A stretch of DNA of 18,361 bases. Source: Lachnospiraceae bacterium (GTDB lineage: Bacteria; Bacillota; Clostridia; Lachnospirales; Lachnospiraceae). The position numbers and the translations under genes were made by a program. Below, piece after piece: positions 15,698 through 18,361 of this stretch. The stretch spans positions 1 through 18,361 of the forward strand of contig VSOB01000059.1 in NCBI GenBank assembly GCA_009774625.1, written 5' to 3'. Each line of letters opens with the position of its first letter. Position 1 is the first letter of the stretch. A model generated the notes under the pieces. It searched no databases. It was not told the origin of the DNA and saw nothing but the letters and a program-made list of their open reading frames with translations.

Positions 15698-15703
15698 GGG
15701 AGG
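15698..15703 (+). promoter_or_regulatory. Ribosome binding site deciding the proA start
   Basis: GGGAGG lies seven bases before the ATG at 15711. An earlier in-frame ATG at 15687 has no comparable site, and family proteins do not need the extra eight residues, so 15711 is the better start. Confidence 0.7.
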
Positions 15704-15710
15704 TTGTGGA

Positions 15711-16961
15711 ATGATGAACAGTCTGGAAGAAATGGGAAAAAAAGCGGTCATGGCCAAGTATAGATTGCAGGTATTGACAGCGGAAGAAAAAAATCAGGCT
15801 CTTCTGCAGGCAGCCCAGGGGCTGCAGGCGGACCGGGAGGCCATTCTGGCCGCCAATGGATTGGATATGCAGGCAGGCCGGGAAAACGGGATGCATGCGG
15901 GTCTGCTGGACCGGCTGAAACTGGATGAGAGCCGGATTAACGGGATGGCAGAAGGGCTGCGACAGGTGGCAGAGCTGCCGGATCCCACCGGGCGGGTACT
16001 GGATAGCCGGGAAAGACCCAATGGGCTGCGGCTGAAAAAGGTTAGTGTTCCACTGGGGGTAATCGGTATTATTTATGAATCCCGTCCCAATGTGACGGCA
16101 GACGCATTTGCGCTTTGTTTCAAAGCAGGCAATGGAGTGATTTTAAAAGGGGGCAGCGATGCCATCCGCTCCAATATGGCGATTGCCGCTTCCATTCGTG
16201 GCTCCCTCGAAAAGGCAGGCGTACCGAAAGAGGCCCTGCAGTTGATTGAGGCTACGGACCGGGAAACTGCCACAGCTTTTATGAAATGTAAAGATTATAT
16301 CGATGTGCTGATTCCCAGAGGCAGCGCCGGGCTGATCCGGGCAGCGGTGGAAAACAGTACCATACCCATCATAGAGACGGGAACCGGCAACTGTCATATC
16401 TATATTGACGAATCCGCTGACTTGGAAGAGGCTGTCCGTATCGTCATCAATGCCAAGACACAGCGGATTGGTGTATGCAATGCCTGTGAGTCTCTTGTGA
16501 TCCACGAAAAGGCTGCCGGAGATTTTTTGCCTGCTCTGCAGAAGGGGCTGGAACAAGTACATATGGTGGAAATACGGGGGGACGCGCAGGTATGCCGGAT
16601 TCTTCCGGATGCGGTGTCTGCCACAGAGTCGGATTATGGCAGAGAATATCTGGACTATATGTTGTCTGCGGTAACGGTGGGAAGCACAGAAGAGGCCATT
16701 GCTCATATTAACAGATACAGCACCCATCATTCTGATGCCATTCTCACCAGAGATCCGGAGATGGCAGAAAAGTTTACCAGAGAGGTGGACTCTGCTTGTG
16801 TGTATGTGAATGCTTCCACCCGGTTTACGGATGGCTTTGAGTTTGGTTTTGGAGCGGAAATCGGTATCAGCACACAGAAATTGCATGCAAGAGGGCCGAT
16901 GGGATTGTCGGAACTCACCACGTACAAGTATATAATAGAAGGAAACGGCCAGATTCGGTAA
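15711..16961 (+). CDS. proA: Glutamate-5-semialdehyde dehydrogenase (gamma-glutamyl phosphate reductase)
   Basis: ProA reduces gamma-glutamyl phosphate with NADPH to glutamate-5-semialdehyde, the second step of proline synthesis, receiving its unstable substrate from ProB. The 416-residue protein has all family marks: VPLGVIGIIYESRPNVT (113-129), LKGGSDAI (145-152), PRGSAGLI (202-209), ETGTGNCH (222-229), and the active-site stretch QRIGVCNACESL with the catalytic cysteine predicted at 256. The C-terminus (GFEFGFGAEIGISTQKLHARGPMGLSELTTYKY) is complete. It ends just before the RBS of a small ribbon-helix-helix gene. It is separated from proB by the folate cyclo-ligase gene, so the classic proBA pair is split but remains in one co-directional run. 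Confidence 0.95.
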   Translation: MMNSLEEMGKKAVMAKYRLQVLTAEEKNQALLQAAQGLQADREAILAANGLDMQAGRENGMHAGLLDRLKLDESRINGMAEGLRQVAELPDPTGRVLDSRERPNGLRLKKVSVPLGVIGIIYESRPNVTADAFALCFKAGNGVILKGGSDAIRSNMAIAASIRGSLEKAGVPKEALQLIEATDRETATAFMKCKDYIDVLIPRGSAGLIRAAVENSTIPIIETGTGNCHIYIDESADLEEAVRIVINAKTQRIGVCNACESLVIHEKAAGDFLPALQKGLEQVHMVEIRGDAQVCRILPDAVSATESDYGREYLDYMLSAVTVGSTEEAIAHINRYSTHHSDAILTRDPEMAEKFTREVDSACVYVNASTRFTDGFEFGFGAEIGISTQKLHARGPMGLSELTTYKYIIEGNGQIR

Positions 16962-16972
16962 GGAGGATGGGG

Positions 16973-17161
16973 ATGGGGACAGCAGCAACAAGAGCAAAAA
17001 ATAAATGGAACAGTGAAAACAGAGATCATTATCACCTGACGCTGCCTTTGGGCAAAAAGGAAGAGTATATGCGGCTGGCCAGAGAGATGGGCTACCGGGA
17101 TCTGAGTAAGCTGATCGTGGCGGCAATCGAAGAAAAAAAGATAACGGAAGGGTTCATTTAA
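16973..17161 (+). CDS. Small ribbon-helix-helix (Arc/MetJ-type) DNA-binding protein
   Basis: This 62-residue basic protein has the layout of an Arc-type ribbon-helix-helix domain: a short beta strand (HYHLTLP, about 20-26), helix A (KKEEYMRLAREMG, 28-40), a turn, and helix B (LSKLIVAAIEEKK, 44-56). Such proteins bind DNA as dimers and often act as antitoxins, autorepressors or element-borne regulators. AAGGAGG (16960-16966) directly abuts an ATG at 16967, so the ATG at 16973, with six-base spacing, is the likely start. No typical toxin gene follows; the next gene encodes a two-TM protein 35 bases downstream. It begins within 12 bases of the proA stop and may be co-transcribed with it. Function as a DNA-binding regulator is inferred from fold only. 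Confidence 0.72.
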   Translation: MGTAATRAKNKWNSENRDHYHLTLPLGKKEEYMRLAREMGYRDLSKLIVAAIEEKKITEGFI

Positions 17162-17196
17162 ACCGGTGGATATTACGAAAGAAGAGGATAAGGCAT

Positions 17197-17781
17197 ATGG
17201 CAGGTGAGTTGTTTTTTATATTGTATATAGGTTTACTGGCTTTAATGGTGGCATTTGAAATGTATGTGCTGTTTAACAATAAGAGAGTGTACATACGACG
17301 GTCCTGCAGAGGACTGGAAGCCATTTTGTTTGACTGGAGTGACAAACGGGAGGACATCGGAGAACTGGCCAAAGAGATCGAACAGTTTTACAGTCAGTAT
17401 TGTCAGGAAAGACCGGAAACGATCAGAGTATTTCCCAATATCATAGCATGGATCAATGCGATCATTTTCAGGATCAATTCCGGTGAAATCGGAAATCTGA
17501 AAAAATACAATGACCACATCAAATCGGTACGGGATGTTCTGGAATCCAAATATCCTTTCAGCAGATGCGATAAATATCAGCAGAATATCCTGACGGATAT
17601 GGAAAAGCTGAAAAACGAAGAAAACGAAGGGGCTGTAGGCAGTATACTGAAGCGGACGGAAGAAGAATTTTTACGACTGTCCGGGGAAATCAGAAAGAAC
17701 AGCGCCAACAATACGATTTCCCTGCTGGTTGGGATTTTTGGAATCCTGATTTCCGTGTTGATGGCTTTTGCAAAGCTGTAG
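17197..17781 (+). CDS. Hypothetical membrane protein with terminal helices at both ends
   Basis: This is a 194-residue protein of no family I recognise. A transmembrane helix at about 5-27 (FFILYIGLLALMVAFEMYVLF) and another at about 173-192 (TISLLVGIFGILISVLMAF) frame a soluble, charged middle of about 145 residues. The end of the middle part is helical and possibly coiled coil (ILTDMEKLKNEENEG and ILKRTEEEFLRLSGEIRKN, about 131-169). GAAGAGG (17181-17187) nine bases before the ATG serves as RBS. It follows the ribbon-helix-helix gene by 35 bases and is followed by a hairpin that probably ends the transcript. Codon use resembles the rest of the window, so recent transfer is not evident. Role unknown; pairing with the small regulator could be functional or accidental. 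Confidence 0.75.
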   Translation: MAGELFFILYIGLLALMVAFEMYVLFNNKRVYIRRSCRGLEAILFDWSDKREDIGELAKEIEQFYSQYCQERPETIRVFPNIIAWINAIIFRINSGEIGNLKKYNDHIKSVRDVLESKYPFSRCDKYQQNILTDMEKLKNEENEGAVGSILKRTEEEFLRLSGEIRKNSANNTISLLVGIFGILISVLMAFAKL

Positions 17782-17857
17782 ACAGGATACTTGCACACGT
17801 ATATTTTGTAATAAACGAAAAGGGAAATACAGGTACAATCCAAGTCGGCAAAACCAG

Positions 17858-17885
17858 TTGCTGATGAAAATAGGATAAATATAAA
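17858..17885 (+). promoter_or_regulatory. Possible promoter facing the 17885-17945 hairpin
   Basis: TTGCTG (17858-17863) and TATAAA (17880-17885) are 16 bases apart. If used, transcription would begin around 17892, at the start of the structured element, so it could drive a very short RNA or, by read-through, miaB. The -35 is a half match and the area is AT-rich, so chance is quite possible. Confidence 0.3.
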
Positions 17886-17945
17886 AAAAGAAACGAGTCC
17901 CCCGCTTGAGCCATAAAGCTGTACGGTAAAAGCCCGTTTCTTTTT
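17885..17945. terminator. Bidirectional terminator-like hairpin with a long structured loop
   Basis: AAAAAGAAACG (17885-17895) and CGTTTCTTTTT (17935-17945) are exact reverse complements, giving an 11-bp stem whose 3' arm is T-rich on both strands. The 39-base loop is GC-richer than its flanks and can form a small inner stem (GCTT 17904-17907 with AAGC 17916-17919). It lies between the end of the two-TM gene and miaB. A rho-independent terminator is the simplest reading, but the loop is far longer than usual, so it may instead be a small RNA or a dispersed repeat. Confidence 0.6.
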
Positions 17946-17982
17946 CAGCATTGTATGATAGAAAGGGTATAAAGTCAAGAGA

Positions 17983-18361
17983 ATGTATAATGAAATCGAT
18001 TTAGATAAAATAGATATCAATTCAGAGCCGCCCACAGAGGAACCAGCCAGGCAGTACTGCTTTATGGCAAAATGCCGGGAATGGGTCCGGGCGTTTGAAC
18101 GGAAAAACGGGCGTTTGCCAAAAGCCTGTGTCGTCAATATGGGCTGTCAGATGAATGCCAGAGATTCTGAGAAGCTGCTGGGCATCCTGCAGAAGAGCGG
18201 TTTCGAAATGGCGCAGGAGGAAGCGTCAGATTTTATTATTTATAATACCTGTACGGTTCGGGACAATGCAAACCAGAAGGTATATGGGCGTCTGGGGGTG
18301 CTGCATGGCTATAAACGCAGAAAGCCCCATTTGAAAATCGCCCTCTGCGGCTGTATGATGC
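17983..18361 (+). CDS. miaB: tRNA-2-methylthio-N6-dimethylallyladenosine synthase MiaB (5' part, cut by window end)
   Basis: The first 126 codons of an open frame that runs off the window encode the N-terminal methylthiotransferase domain of MiaB. MiaB is a radical-SAM enzyme with two iron-sulphur clusters that adds a methylthio group to i6A37 of tRNAs reading codons that begin with U. The three cysteines for the N-terminal cluster are visible: C55 in VNMGCQMNARDSEKL, C90 in YNTCTVRDNANQK, and C124 in LCGCMM. A ~45-residue acidic-then-mixed N-terminal extension (MYNEIDLDKIDINSEPP) precedes the domain, as in other clostridial MiaB proteins. The start ATG at 17983 has only a weak RBS (AAGAGA close by, or GAAAGGG about 15 bases up). 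The upstream hairpin separates it from the preceding gene, so it probably has its own promoter. Confidence 0.92.
   Translation, partial: MYNEIDLDKIDINSEPPTEEPARQYCFMAKCREWVRAFERKNGRLPKACVVNMGCQMNARDSEKLLGILQKSGFEMAQEEASDFIIYNTCTVRDNANQKVYGRLGVLHGYKRRKPHLKIALCGCMM

Noticed and set aside
16143..17126. 327-codon minus-strand frame opposite proA
   Set aside because: ProA is complete on the + strand, and the frame crosses into the next gene without any signal.
17782..17982. Riboswitch or tRNA gene in the gap before miaB
   Set aside because: No cloverleaf or known riboswitch core is seen; only the long-loop hairpin is structured.
1..18361. CRISPR array, insertion sequence, prophage or attachment site
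   Set aside because: No regularly spaced repeats, transposase, integrase or terminal inverted repeats were found.

Overview
The window looks like chromosomal DNA of a spore-forming Clostridium-type Firmicute, most likely in the Lachnospiraceae. The reasons are the sporulation genes yqfC and yqfD next to phoH and ybeY, a SpoVB-type flippase, a BofC-like protein, strong GGAGG-type ribosome binding sites, and the fact that every convincing gene lies on the + strand. No tRNA, rRNA, CRISPR array, transposase or phage gene was seen.

Layout: (1) 37-1254 is an iron-containing alcohol dehydrogenase. (2) 1377-2709 is one decayed gene, readable across three frames and two in-frame stops, with two calcium-loop-like DxDGDG motifs. 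(3) 2740-3297 is an unrecognised acidic protein. (4) 3426-4619 is an exported VanW-domain protein behind its own sigma-A-like promoter. (5) 4675-10413 is a spore/RNA-maturation/envelope block: yqfC, yqfD, phoH, a membrane-domain-YbeY fusion ORF, and a SpoVB-like flippase. (6) 10492-11157 is a membrane-anchored protein with a BofC-like C-terminus. (7) 11181-16961 is a tightly packed run of two different FAD oxidoreductases, proB, 5-formyl-THF cyclo-ligase and proA; proB and proA make glutamate-5-semialdehyde for proline synthesis. (8) 16973-17781 holds a small ribbon-helix-helix protein and a two-TM protein of unknown role. (9) 17885-17945 is a long-loop hairpin with T-runs on both strands. (10) 17983 to the window end is the 5' part of miaB (tRNA methylthiotransferase).

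The most notable observation is the 483-residue ORF at 7290-8741. It joins a polytopic membrane region, which resembles the 7TM part of the PgpH/YqfF c-di-AMP phosphodiesterase usually encoded between phoH and ybeY, to a complete YbeY endoribonuclease. No HD phosphohydrolase domain is present. A good internal ribosome binding site and ATG at 8235 could also give free YbeY, so one ORF may yield a membrane-tethered and a soluble RNase. Other points are a sigma-E-like promoter that would make yqfC mRNA leaderless, and a perfect 13-bp hairpin inside yqfC. All family assignments come from reading motifs by eye; no database search was possible.
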